From: Pollenia angustigena
Taxonomy: Eukaryota; Arthropoda; Insecta; Diptera; Polleniidae
Direction of reading: 5' to 3'
NCBI GenBank assembly: GCA_930367215.1
Contig: OV884059.1
Span: forward strand, 233,925,803-233,989,802
Length of the DNA stretch: 64,000 bases
Notes under the pieces: generated by a model
Told to the model about the DNA's origin: nothing
Seen by the model: the letters and a program-made list of their open reading frames with translations, nothing else
Database searches by the model: none
Program-made: the position numbers and the translations under genes
Part shown: positions 10,961 through 20,814 of the stretch, piece after piece
How the letters are laid out: each line of letters opens with the position of its first letter
Position numbering within the stretch: position 1 is the first letter of the stretch

Positions 10961-11667
10961 TTGTCATCTTTCATGGATAGTGTAGCTTCCAGTTCCAATG
11001 GCGTGACCTTTAATATGATACGTATACTTTGTAAACAAAGATGTGGTGTGAAAATATGTCATTTAAATGCTCAGAGTTTGAAAAACAAAATTGATGAGTT
11101 TCGTTATATTTTTGAAAACTCTGGTGTAGATATTGTATGTGTATCTGAGACATGGTTCAATATATCTGTTCCGGACACCATCGTTGAATTGCATAATTTC
11201 TGCAATTGTGGTGGTGTTGCAATATACGTGACAAAAGGAATTACATGTAAAAGCTGTGTAATTCTAACCTTCAGGTAACCACAATTGATGATTTCACGAG
11301 TGACGATACTTCCAGTGATGATGCTTTAAATGATGATCAAATTGCAAATTTAAGCAACAATATAATTAGAAAGAAAATCGAGTACCTATTTATCGAGGTT
11401 GTATCAGGTGGTAGGAAGCTACTAGTGGGGTCTGTATATAGACCTCATCATCGAATTAATACTAGCGATTTCTAAGAAGTGCTTGAAAGTTTGACCGTGA
11501 AGTATGAAGACATTATAATATGTGGAGATTTTAACTCAAACATTCTTGTTGAAAGCCATCTTACTGATGATATGAAATCCATTGGCTTGCATCCAATCAA
11601 TACTTTAACCCCGACACATTATACATCGACAACCAGTACGCTGTTGGATATTTTTTTTCGCCAGTAA
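10961..11667 (+). pseudogene. LINE endonuclease domain (APE type), frameshifted
   Basis: VKICHLNAQSLKNK contains the expected Asn, and VCVSETW the catalytic Glu context, both within 10961-11278. After frameshifts and stops, IIICGDFNSNI (the GDFN motif) and a PTHYTSTTSTLLDIFF block follow at 11479-11667. These belong to the apurinic/apyrimidinic endonuclease that nicks the target DNA. At least two frame breaks between 11278 and 11479 make it non-functional. Confidence 0.8.
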
Positions 11668-11856
11668 TAAACAAAAGGTTATGTTTTACGACTAACTTAC
11701 AACACCATGTTTCTCCAAGCATGATTTGATTTTTTGTGCTTTCGATTTTAGTTTGTATCTTGTATCGGACCCTATAACCTTATATGATTTTATCCTCATT
11801 AACCATAGTATTTTTACTCTGAGCTTGTACAAGTTGACTGGAATTCCATATACTAT

Positions 11857-12330
11857 ATGCCTTCTGTTAATGATCAGCTTAATATCTTAGAAGATTCTCT
11901 GTCCCGTGTATTCAGAAAATCAGTTCCTCTTAAAGTCTTCAGAAAAAGTGCTAAGAAAAAACATTGGTTTGATGATGAAATTAAAGCAGCTATTGCTCAC
12001 AGAGATTTTGTTTATAGACGTTGGAAACTCTTCAAGATAACTGTCTTTCACTCTGAAAACTGTACGGCTCGAAGAGAAGTTAATAGAATGATAAAGAGTA
12101 CGAAATCAACTTACTATTCTAATCGTTTCACTTCTGCTGTTGGCTCAAACAAAACTTGGAAAAATATTCGAGAAATTGGTATTGGTAAACCATCATCTGG
12201 AAATAGTACGGTGATCGATGTAGACAATGTTAATGAAAGTTTTATCAACATGTACCTGCTGATGTCAGTTTTTACGAGCAAAATCAATTATCAAGTCAGC
12301 AAAATGAGATATTCTTTTTTCACTGTGTAA
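11857..12330 (+). pseudogene. LINE ORF2 linker between endonuclease and reverse transcriptase
   Basis: An open segment of 157 residues, rich in Lys and Arg, with KKHWFDDEIKAAIAHRD and a YRRWK block, as seen between the EN and RT domains of CR1/Jockey-like ORF2 proteins. A frameshift near 12250 separates it from the RT frame: the continuation (PADVSFYEQNQ) is readable in the frame of the downstream segment. Confidence 0.7.
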
Positions 12331-12347
12331 GCGAAATTGAAGTACAA

Positions 12348-13829
12348 ATGAGCTGTCAATACATAAAATCGAATGCAGTCGGCTTTGATGACATTAATCC
12401 TAAATTCTTCAAAACTATTATTCCCCAAATGCTGCCATATATCACATACATTTTCAATAATATAATTACAAAAAGCGATTACCCGCGAAATTGGAAACAT
12501 GCCAAGATCATACCTACTCCAAAATCGAACAATGAGTATCGTTCTATCGCTATTCTACCGTACTTATCAAAAGTTTTTGAGCGACTACTTCATCAACAAA
12601 TAAATAAATACATCAACGACAATAACTTGCTGACAAATAGACAATCTGGATTTCGAGCACACAGTTGTACAACAGCTTTAATTGATGTATCCGAAGGTAT
12701 ACGAGAAAGCATTGATGTTGGTGATATATCGTTTCTTATTCTACTGGACCATTCCAAAGCGTTCGATACGGTCGATCATCAAGTTCTTTGCTGGAAATTG
12801 GACAAAATGTTTAGTTTCTCACCTTCATTCATCCGTCTGGTTGCTTCGTATCTGTCTGGCCGTAGTCAATCTGTTATTGCAAACAATATAACATTAAAAT
12901 CGTTACCTGTTCTTAGGGGAGTGCCACAGGGATCGATACTTGGGCCACTACTATTCTCAGTTTATATAAATGATCTAGATAAACAATTGTTACACTGTAA
13001 TGTTCACCTATATGCTGATGATGTACAACTCTATATTAGTAGTCCCTTGATAAATATAAATGATTGTGTTGAAAAAATAAATATTGATTTAAAACGTGTT
13101 CACGCATGGGCAAATGCAAATGGTTTGTGTATAAACCCCACGAAGTCCAAATGCTTGATAATAACGAAAAAAAAAAAAACACTGAAACTGTCGCTTGAAC
13201 CTATGATATTGCTGAACAACAAACGAATTGAAATTGTACAAAAAGCTAAAAATCTTGGCATTATTTTTAACAACACTCTCACATGGTCTGATCATGTTAC
13301 TGCTGCTGCTGGGAAGTCATACTCAATGCTGCGAACGCTATGGAACACCCAACACATCACACCGTTTAATATTCGAATGTTACTTGCAAAAACGAATATC
13401 ATGCCAATTTTACTATATGGATGCGAACTGTTTGCAAGTTGTGACTCAACAAGCCAGGGAAAAATTGAGAAAACTTACAATGCTGTATTGAGATATATTT
13501 TTAACCTAAGAAAGTATGATCACATTTCCCATTTTAAAAATAAACTTTATGGCGTTTCCCTGAGCAATCTGTTAAAAATTAAAACCTTAATGCTATTACA
13601 CAAAATAATTTTCATGCATGAACCAGTGTATCTTTTTGACAGTATATCTTTTACGCGTTCAAGAAGATCATATGACATAACCCATACTAGATATAGAAGT
13701 CAGGTTTCTGAACGTCATTTTTTCATCAGTTCAATCCGCCTTTGGAACTCGCTACTACCGACCAATAAATCCATTAGCAACGTCTTGCTTTTTGAGAAAG
13801 AATTATATAAATTTTTTATCACACATTAA
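12348..13829 (+). CDS. LINE reverse transcriptase domain, long open segment
   Basis: 493 residues open to a natural stop. RT blocks in order: RSIAILPYLSKVFERLL (about 65-81), LDHSKAFDTVDH with the catalytic Asp (about 133-144), RGVPQGSILGPLLFSVYINDL (about 190-210), and HLYADDVQLY with the YADD box (about 220-229). The C-terminal part includes ISSIRLWNSLLP, typical for the CR1/Jockey group. The usual Phe of LDFSKAFD is His here. The first Met is not the true start; ORF2 is broken upstream, so this is the surviving part of a dead polyprotein. Confidence 0.88.
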   Translation: MSCQYIKSNAVGFDDINPKFFKTIIPQMLPYITYIFNNIITKSDYPRNWKHAKIIPTPKSNNEYRSIAILPYLSKVFERLLHQQINKYINDNNLLTNRQSGFRAHSCTTALIDVSEGIRESIDVGDISFLILLDHSKAFDTVDHQVLCWKLDKMFSFSPSFIRLVASYLSGRSQSVIANNITLKSLPVLRGVPQGSILGPLLFSVYINDLDKQLLHCNVHLYADDVQLYISSPLININDCVEKINIDLKRVHAWANANGLCINPTKSKCLIITKKKKTLKLSLEPMILLNNKRIEIVQKAKNLGIIFNNTLTWSDHVTAAAGKSYSMLRTLWNTQHITPFNIRMLLAKTNIMPILLYGCELFASCDSTSQGKIEKTYNAVLRYIFNLRKYDHISHFKNKLYGVSLSNLLKIKTLMLLHKIIFMHEPVYLFDSISFTRSRRSYDITHTRYRSQVSERHFFISSIRLWNSLLPTNKSISNVLLFEKELYKFFITH

Positions 13830-14078
13830 TACTGTTTCCTTCTTATTATGTTTGTATTTAACTTTTTTAAACTTATTTGTTTATTTCTAGAAATTATTAA
13901 ATTATTTTTCATAATAATATATTATTTTTTACTCAACAATGTAATTACAATACAAAATTCCAATACTATAATTATAAGATTTGTATCTTGTTGTATTGGA
14001 AATCAAATAAATAAACAAATAAATAAATAAATACGTTACATACATACATACACACATCAGATTTTATATACATACTAG

Positions 14079-14942
14079 CTGACCCGGTCCGCGTTGCTGG
14101 CCCTAAGTCCCAATTTCCACAATGCAAGTCTTATTGATCAGCTTGCTACTTTGTAGGCGAGAGTGACGAGGGGAAAAGAAACGAGTACTCCGCTTGCTGT
14201 ACTCGTCATATGCGTTTTGTTTTCCCATTCGTAATTTTCAGCAGGTCTATTTTGACAATTATCTTTCATATTTAATTTCGTTGTACAAAGTTAATTTCGT
14301 AGCGTGTGTTATTTTTTTGTGTGTGAATGTCAAAACGCACATATACATTCATACAAATGGAATAACAGATAAGTAATAAGACTTGACTCGTGAAAACGCC
14401 GAAGCTGATTCAAAGAAGAAAATGTGATAAGTTTATCAATAAGACTTGCATTGTGGAAATTGGGACTAAGCAAACATTTGTGTTGTATTACCAGACGATT
14501 TAAATTGAGCTTTAAACGAAATTTACGGCCTTTAAAATTTTCCTTCCTTCCTAAATTGGACCATGGCGATGATTTTAAAGAAAAAATCGTCCAAATCGGT
14601 CAAGCCGTTCTCAAGTTATGCGCTTAATAGAAAAAGTGGGCGTAAAAGTAAAAAGATTTTAGGTAAATCGAAAAAAGTGGGCGGGGCCAAATTTTCTTTT
14701 CGTATAAATCTAAGTTGGACCATGGCGATCATTTTAAAGAAAAAATTGTCCAAATTATTTAGAAGTGATTGGTGGTGCAATATGAAAATTGGATTTTGCC
14801 ACGCTCCTCCGCCCGCAGACCGAAAATCACAGTGTCACCCGCCTGAATATTCTGAAGATTCCCTGAAAATTTCATCAAAATCGGACCAGCCGTTTTGGAG
14901 TCCATACGTTACATACAAACATACACACATACATATATACAT
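14079..14942 (+). repeat. dispersed repeat copy 2, split by the Gypsy element
   Basis: Head 'ctagctgacccggtcc' at about 14083, the 'gtccaaatcggtcaag' block at 14590, and the tail 'ccgttttggagtcc' at 14890 followed by a CATA-rich microsatellite. The tail continues after the Gypsy insertion at 21152 ('acattctattttatatata'). Confidence 0.85.
14939..14942. repeat. 4-bp target duplication ACAT, left
   Basis: ACAT immediately before the TG of the left LTR, matched by ACAT at 21152-21155 after the CA of the right LTR. A 4-bp duplication is usual for Ty3/Gypsy integrases. Confidence 0.85.
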
Positions 14943-15399
14943 TGTAACGACTTTATTTGGGGTATACTCAGCCTTGTCCAGGTCCGTTACAAGAAAATAT
15001 GACACGTGTTGAGTTTTATTTTATTTTCAATAAATTCAATAATTTTATTAGTATTATAAGGAATATAGTTTACAGGTTATTATGTATAATTGGTTGTGTT
15101 GTTCTGCTTATGCTGCCTCAGCACTCCTTCCGTGTTATGTCCTCTCTTGCCTTGTTGCTGTTGACACCTGGATTGCTTAAACTGGGATAAATTCCGGTGT
15201 TTGAAGCTTTGTGGTGCCGCTTGTTACGGGGAACTTTGGGGAAAACACTTATGGGGTTGTCACTACGGGATTCTGCGGGTTGTGTTAAATCTCGTTTTCG
15301 TGAAATGCTCTACTGGTTATTTTGTTTGGAGTTAGCAAGACACGCGGGGAAATTTGTCTACTGGGTATTTTGTTTGTTTACTGAATTTCACTCTGTGTT

Positions 15400-16330
15400 A
15401 GAAAACTACTGGGTTGTGTTTACTAGATTTTCACTCCGTGTTGGAAAAAAAAACCACTCGGTGAAATTGTCTACTGGGTTGTTTTACTAGATTTTCACTC
15501 CGTGTTAGAGAACCACTCGGTGAAATTGTCTACTGAGTTGTTTTACTAGAATTTCACTCCGTGTTAGAAAACCACTCGGTGAAATTGTCTACTGGGTTGT
15601 TTTACTAGAATTTCACTCCGTGTTAGAAAACCACTCGGCGAAATTGTCTACTGGGTTGTTTTACTAGAATTTCACTCCGTGTTAGAAAACCACTCGGCGA
15701 AATTGTCTACTGGGTTGTATTACTAAAATTTCACTCCGTGTTAGAAAACCACTCGGCGAAATTGTCTACTGGGTTGTTTTACTAGAATTTCACTCCGTGT
15801 TAGAAAACCACTCGGCGAAATTGTCTACTGGGTTGTATTACTAGAATTTCACTCCGTGTTAGAAAACCACTCGGCGAAATTGTCTACTGGGTTGTATTAC
15901 TAGAATTTCACTCCGTGTTAGAAAAACCACTCGGCGAAATTGTCTACTGGGTTGTATTACTAGAATTTCACTCCGTGTTAGAAAACCACTCGGCGAAATT
16001 GTCTACTGGGTTGTATTACTAGAATTTCACTCCGTGTTAGAAAACCACTCGGCGAAATTGTCTACTGGGTTGTTTTACTAGAATTTCACTCCGTGTTAGA
16101 AAACCACTCGGCGAAATTGTCTACTGGGTTGTTTTACTAGAATTTCACTCCGTGTTAGAAAACCACTCGGCGAAATTGTCTACTGGGTTGTTTTACTAGA
16201 ATTTCACTCCGTGTTAGAAAACCACTCGGCGAAATTGTCTACTGGGTTGTATTACTAGAATTCCACTCCGTGTTAGAAAACCACTCGGCGAAATTGTCTA
16301 CTGGGTTGTATTACTAGAATTTCTACTTCG
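15400..16330. repeat. 59-bp tandem array in the left LTR, about 15 copies
   Basis: Period of exactly 59 bp, for example 'gaaattgtct' at 15581 and again at 15640. Units contain 'ctactgggttgt', 'tttcactccgtgttag' and 'aaccactcggcgaaatt'. They are nearly identical from 15500 to 16310. Each unit contains AATTTC and GAAATT as a short dyad. An identical array sits in the other LTR. Confidence 0.97.
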
Positions 16331-16338
16331 CTTACCTG
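16331..16338 (-). promoter_or_regulatory. consensus splice donor in the LTR leader (left copy)
   Basis: On the minus strand CAG|GTAAGCG lies about 55-70 nt downstream of the TATA box and directly upstream of the 59-bp array. Position and fit to the donor consensus suggest the repeat leader could be removed by splicing. No acceptor was assigned. Confidence 0.45.
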
Positions 16339-16392
16339 ATGTGTTCTTGAGCTCGGCTCGATAACAAGTGATCTCTTCAACGTTTATGTTGT

Positions 16393-16402
16393 CCCTTTTA
16401 TA
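16393..16402 (-). promoter_or_regulatory. TATA box of the left LTR
   Basis: TATAAAAGGG on the minus strand. Transcription would be expected to start about 25-30 nt downstream, near 16365-16370. Confidence 0.75.
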
Positions 16403-16739
16403 CTAAAATCAGTATTAAGTTTTGCACTAACAACAATCAGTGCCCGTAGTTGTTATTTTTATGTCTCTTTACTTGTCTTATTCATATTTTGTTGCTTGTT
16501 GTTTACATGTTTAAAACTGCTTGCTTTGTTATTGTTACTTGTTTGCTGTGTGTGTTGTTAGTGTTATTTGTTTACTTGTTTGTCGCGATTGTATGTTTGT
16601 TGTTGGTTGTTATTTTACCATTCGCATTCCTGCCCGTTAGGTACAGTGTGTTACAAAAAGCAAGGTATATTTGATTAAAAAAATCTAAGGAGCCTAACAG
16701 GGTGTGACCGAGTTTTGTCCCACAAAACTTGTCGTCACA

Positions 16740-16753
16740 CTCCTCCCTTTCTT
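16740..16753 (-). other. polypurine tract
   Basis: AAGAAAGGGAGGAG on the minus strand, directly abutting the 3' LTR. This is the primer site for plus-strand DNA synthesis. Confidence 0.9.
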
Positions 16754-16809
16754 CCGGAAAAAAAATATTAAGCAACATCATATATATTTTTTTTTCTCAG
16801 TTGTTTTAT

Positions 16810-18303
16810 TCATTTATTAGACCAATACCTTACGGTAGCGGAACCAAATTTGGAAACCCTGATTCTGTATGTTTTCTCACCGACTTTCTTCAGGAAATTT
16901 AATCTTCCCTTGCGATTTGGGTCTCGAATTAGGTCAATGACACATGTCCATATTTGCGTCGTCAGCTCCTCCCCGGTGTGATTGACTATGTTGTTTTCAA
17001 ATTCAAGACCTTGAGTCACGTGCCCTATGCTGAGTGCTTTAATGGTGATTGCTGTTGGTGACTCAGTCGGGGCTGGTAGGATTTCGCTTAGATCACTCCA
17101 CGTCGTTTCGGTGTTGATGGATAGAATGTTATCTCCGTACGATTCTTCCATTGCCTGTTCTAGCTCCGATGTCAGGTCCTCTGTGTGTACTTGGGAGACT
17201 GGTTGCGAGCAGTTGGTAGGAAAGAGTTCCTCTTCGTCGTTCGGTGTGAGGTCGACTACCGGTATCGGACTTATTTCTTTATTTTCGTCCCTTTGTTGGT
17301 TGGCTTTGTACCGTTGACATAAACCGCAGTTCCGGACGTATTTTGTTACTTGCCTGAATAAGCCTGGCCAATAGTAGCGGTTACAAACTCGTGCAATGGT
17401 CTTTCGTATTCCCATGTGCCCTGCCCCTGGTTGGTCATGATTTTCCTGTAGAACTCGCTGCCGGAGGTGCTTTGGCACACATAGCTTCCAAGGTGTGCAG
17501 CCGTCGACCTCGTTCTGACTAGGAATATGCCGATACAAATTACCGTTTTCCATGATAAAATGGGAGAACTTCTCTGGGTTTTCCTGAACCTCTTTGATTT
17601 TCCGCCCCAACCAGGCACATTTTTCGTTTCCGGATTCTACAGTGGTGGTACAAAGGGTGTCTACTGGCTCTCGGGATAAAGTGTCCACTACCACATTACC
17701 TTCGTCCTTCGATATTCCCGTAAGTCGTACCCTCTGTACATCTGCCGTCATTCCGCCCAGTTGGATTTCCTCCGTTCCGCATTTCAGTGTGGTGCCCATT
17801 GCCGTCAAGAAATCCATTCCCAGAATTATATTATCCAGAATTTTGGGCAATATTAATAGGTCAATTGATAATGTTTTATTTCCACACGTTATTGGCACCT
17901 TCACGCCTTCCTTTACTCTTGTGCGCGATGCGTCGGCTAAAGAAACAATTACCTCACTTTGAAATCGTTTCCTCTCCTGGGTGAGCCTTTCCGCGTATTG
18001 AGAACTTATAAAGCTTCTAGACGCCCCAGTGTCGATCATCGCTTTTGCTTCCTGCCCATTTATGTTGATTTTTAAAAACATGTGTCCTTCGTGAATATAA
18101 AAGGTGCTGAGTTTCGAGTCGTATTGATAGGGTTTATCGCCACCGGCCTCACCTACCCTTACTGATGAGGCCCCTGAGAGTTTCCCGCCTGTATTCTGCA
18201 ACATTCTATGGTTTTTACGTTTGGCCGTCCACAGTCCCAACAGAATAATTTTTGCTCGTTTTGGCAGTTCCTGTAAACATGTTCTTGACCACATCGTCGG
18301 CAT
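16810..18303 (-). CDS. deleted pol: protease fused to RNase H tail and integrase zinc finger
   Basis: 497 residues, open throughout. It overlaps the end of gag by 145 nt in the -1 frame, the usual Gypsy arrangement for ribosomal frameshifting. Residues 1-60 overlap gag. The aspartic protease has DTGAS at 91-95 and the second conserved block IILGMDFL at 159-166. At about 200 the text jumps to GNVVVDTLSR (202-211), which normally follows RNase H. The integrase zinc finger follows: H289-x6-H296 and C326-x2-C329. After QRYKANQQ (about 337) the catalytic core (D,D35E) is absent and an acidic tail leads to a basic C-terminus. The whole RT, RNase H and integrase core are missing in frame. The product could at most give a protease. 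Confidence 0.88.
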   Translation of the reverse strand: MPTMWSRTCLQELPKRAKIILLGLWTAKRKNHRMLQNTGGKLSGASSVRVGEAGGDKPYQYDSKLSTFYIHEGHMFLKININGQEAKAMIDTGASRSFISSQYAERLTQERKRFQSEVIVSLADASRTRVKEGVKVPITCGNKTLSIDLLILPKILDNIILGMDFLTAMGTTLKCGTEEIQLGGMTADVQRVRLTGISKDEGNVVVDTLSREPVDTLCTTTVESGNEKCAWLGRKIKEVQENPEKFSHFIMENGNLYRHIPSQNEVDGCTPWKLCVPKHLRQRVLQENHDQPGAGHMGIRKTIARVCNRYYWPGLFRQVTKYVRNCGLCQRYKANQQRDENKEISPIPVVDLTPNDEEELFPTNCSQPVSQVHTEDLTSELEQAMEESYGDNILSINTETTWSDLSEILPAPTESPTAITIKALSIGHVTQGLEFENNIVNHTGEELTTQIWTCVIDLIRDPNRKGRLNFLKKVGEKTYRIRVSKFGSATVRYWSNK

Positions 18304-19292
18304 ACAATACTGGGGTTAACTTGCCTTGTCCTATTTGCGTTTTCCGTGGTATCTCTTGCCGTGTTTTGCTGGTGATTTCCTCCTGGATCTCTCCTCTGTG
18401 GCACTGCCGGTTTGGGTTGATTTCGTGCATGTTCTGCCTGTACTTCCTCGTAGTCTTCTGCCAGTCTGGATAATTCTTGCAGGGTATGGAAATCTTGCCG
18501 TTTTATATACAGCCTGTATCCAGTCATGGTATTGCCGTATAGCCTCTCCAGTTTCTGTTCCTCACTATATCCGGCTTGTCTCATTAGATCCTGTAGCTGG
18601 ACCATATACGTTTTGAATGCCTCACCCGGCTGCTGTTTCTGGGCCCGTATCGTGTCCTCCAATTTATTAAGGTAGCCCGACGGCAGGAAAAATGCCAGGA
18701 AGTCGTGTCTGAAATTGTTCCACGAGGTCCATCGCTTATTGTTGTTGCGGTACCACGAAAGGGCGAAGTCCCTTAGTAACTCTGGCATGGTACGGGGAAG
18801 TAAATTCAGTCGTATTTCATATACATCTGCCAATTCTTCAATTCGTTCGATCCACGCGATGGGGTCTTTGCTGCCGTCAAACTTATAAGACCACTTCCTT
18901 ACTTGTTCAATAGCCTGTAGATATTCTGCTCGTTCATCCTGCCTTTGTTCGTGGTGAGGTGTCGGTGCTTGTTGATCATTTGTCTGGTTTCTGTCCATGC
19001 CACCTGCGGCTTCGGTATCGCATACCTGAATGTGGGGTATTGTGAACGCGACTCCTGTTCCGCTACTTCCGGGTATTGTTTCCTGCTTAGCTGGCGATGC
19101 TGCTTTCCCGTGTGTCCGCTCCAATTGCTCAAGCCGTGACAATTCCTCGGGTTGGTGATCACCACCTCTGATAAATTCCGAAAAACGTCGTCGTATTTCC
19201 TCCACTGTGCCACTCGAGTCTAACCCGAATTCTTCGGCATAGGCTACCAGCTCTTCTTTTCTCAGACTGTACACCCAGTTCATCTTTACCAT
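18159..19292 (-). CDS. gag: Gag polyprotein of the Gypsy derivative
   Basis: 377 residues, intact, first ATG at 19292, about 60 nt after the LTR. Residues 8-42 (YSLRKEELVAYAEEFGLD..) resemble a SAP-type helix-loop-helix. A linker rich in Gln, His and Asp follows. Residues about 130-285 form the retrotransposon gag core (KFDGSKDPIAWIERIEEL, WNNFRHDFLAFFLPSGY, EAFKTYMVQLQDLM). The nucleocapsid has C331-x2-C334-x3-H338-x4-C343, one residue tighter than the usual CX2CX4HX4C, and a second C351-x2-C354..C364 cluster. Gag forms the particle and binds the element RNA. That it stays intact in an element lacking RT suggests recent deletion or a useful role in packaging. Confidence 0.9.
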   Translation of the reverse strand: MVKMNWVYSLRKEELVAYAEEFGLDSSGTVEEIRRRFSEFIRGGDHQPEELSRLEQLERTHGKAASPAKQETIPGSSGTGVAFTIPHIQVCDTEAAGGMDRNQTNDQQAPTPHHEQRQDERAEYLQAIEQVRKWSYKFDGSKDPIAWIERIEELADVYEIRLNLLPRTMPELLRDFALSWYRNNNKRWTSWNNFRHDFLAFFLPSGYLNKLEDTIRAQKQQPGEAFKTYMVQLQDLMRQAGYSEEQKLERLYGNTMTGYRLYIKRQDFHTLQELSRLAEDYEEVQAEHARNQPKPAVPQRRDPGGNHQQNTARDTTENANRTRQVNPSIVCRRCGQEHVYRNCQNEQKLFCWDCGRPNVKTIECCRIQAGNSQGPHQ

Positions 19293-19333
19293 CTTGCCTC
19301 TTTGTTACCTTCCTGTGTTATTTTCCTGTTGAG

Positions 19334-19351
19334 GTCCCTGCTCGGGCGCCA
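19334..19351 (-). other. primer binding site, tRNA-Lys type
   Basis: TGGCGCCCGAGCAGGGAC on the minus strand, two nucleotides from the LTR end. It matches the tRNA-Lys-primed type with one difference from the commonest form (GAGC for GAAC). Osvaldo and Ulysses of Drosophila are also described as tRNA-Lys primed. Confidence 0.88.
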
Positions 19352-19811
19352 CTTGTAACGAACTTTATTTGGGGTATACTCAGCCTTGTCCAGGTCCGTT
19401 ACAAGAAAATATGACACGTGTTGAGTTTTATTTTATTTTCAATAAATTCAATAATTTTATTAGTATTATAAGGAATATAGTTTACAGGTTATTATGTATA
19501 ATTGGTTGTGTTGTTCTGCTTATGCTGCCTCAGCACTCCTTCCGTGTTATGTCCTCTCTTGCCTTGTTGCTGTTGACACCTGGATTGCTTAAACTGGGAT
19601 AAATTCCGGTGTTTGAAGCTTTGTGGTGCCGCTTGTTACGGGGAACTTTGGGGAAAACACTTATGGGGTTGTCACTACGGGATTCTGCGGGTTGTGTTAA
19701 ATCTCGTTTTCGTGAAATGCTCTACTGGTTATTTTGTTTGGAGTTAGCAAGACACGCGGGGAAATTTGTCTACTGGGTATTTTGTTTGTTTACTGAATTT
19801 CACTCTGTGTT

Positions 19812-20742
19812 AGAAAACTACTGGGTTGTGTTTACTAGATTTTCACTCCGTGTTGGAAAAAAAAACCACTCGGTGAAATTGTCTACTGGGTTGTTTTACT
19901 AGATTTTCACTCCGTGTTAGAGAACCACTCGGTGAAATTGTCTACTGAGTTGTTTTACTAGAATTTCACTCCGTGTTAGAAAACCACTCGGTGAAATTGT
20001 CTACTGGGTTGTTTTACTAGAATTTCACTCCGTGTTAGAAAACCACTCGGCGAAATTGTCTACTGGGTTGTTTTACTAGAATTTCACTCCGTGTTAGAAA
20101 ACCACTCGGCGAAATTGTCTACTGGGTTGTATTACTAAAATTTCACTCCGTGTTAGAAAACCACTCGGCGAAATTGTCTACTGGGTTGTTTTACTAGAAT
20201 TTCACTCCGTGTTAGAAAACCACTCGGCGAAATTGTCTACTGGGTTGTATTACTAGAATTTCACTCCGTGTTAGAAAACCACTCGGCGAAATTGTCTACT
20301 GGGTTGTATTACTAGAATTTCACTCCGTGTTAGAAAAACCACTCGGCGAAATTGTCTACTGGGTTGTATTACTAGAATTTCACTCCGTGTTAGAAAACCA
20401 CTCGGCGAAATTGTCTACTGGGTTGTATTACTAGAATTTCACTCCGTGTTAGAAAACCACTCGGCGAAATTGTCTACTGGGTTGTTTTACTAGAATTTCA
20501 CTCCGTGTTAGAAAACCACTCGGCGAAATTGTCTACTGGGTTGTTTTACTAGAATTTCACTCCGTGTTAGAAAACCACTCGGCGAAATTGTCTACTGGGT
20601 TGTTTTACTAGAATTTCACTCCGTGTTAGAAAACCACTCGGCGAAATTGTCTACTGGGTTGTATTACTAGAATTCCACTCCGTGTTAGAAAACCACTCGG
20701 CGAAATTGTCTACTGGGTTGTATTACTAGAATTTCTACTTCG
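19812..20742. repeat. 59-bp tandem array in the right LTR
   Basis: Same number, order and variant positions of units as 15400-16330 in the other LTR, as expected after template copying during reverse transcription. Confidence 0.95.
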
Positions 20743-20750
20743 CTTACCTG
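20743..20750 (-). promoter_or_regulatory. consensus splice donor in the 5' LTR leader
   Basis: CAG|GTAAGCG on the minus strand, between the TATA box and the 59-bp array of the LTR that drives the internal genes. Confidence 0.45.
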
Positions 20751-20804
20751 ATGTGTTCTTGAGCTCGGCTCGATAACAAGTGATCTCTTCAACGTTTATG
20801 TTGT

Positions 20805-20814
20805 CCCTTTTATA
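20805..20814 (-). promoter_or_regulatory. TATA box of the 5' LTR
   Basis: TATAAAAGGG on the minus strand, same context as in the left LTR. Predicted start near 20780. Confidence 0.75.

Larger units (their letters stand above)
10218..14034 (+). mobile_element. non-LTR retrotransposon (LINE), 5'-truncated and decayed
   Basis: Three coding segments in order: the end of ORF1, an endonuclease and a reverse transcriptase, followed by about 200 bp and a tail of AAAT/CAAA repeats at 14004-14034. This layout and the RT motifs fit the CR1/Jockey/L2 supergroup. The 5' end lies within ORF1, as expected from incomplete reverse transcription. It interrupts the dispersed repeat between 'ttttggagtc' and 'acgttacatac'. 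Confidence 0.88.
14943..16739 (-). repeat. 3' LTR (left on the map), 1797 bp
   Basis: Runs TGTAACGACTTT..GTCGTCACA on the plus strand. On the transcribed minus strand the order is a U3 with TATA at 16402-16393, a leader containing the 59-bp repeat array, and poly(A) signals (AATAAA) around 15010-15055. This gives an unusually long R region of about 1.3 kb. Confidence 0.95.

Noticed and set aside
15400..16330. Regular array that could suggest CRISPR
   Set aside because: Units are contiguous with no unique spacers, are inside LTRs, and the genome is eukaryotic.
16450..16674. 74-residue hydrophobic frame in the LTR, also at 20862-21086
   Set aside because: On the strand opposite to the element's genes, made of GT-rich U3 sequence; hydrophobicity follows from base composition.
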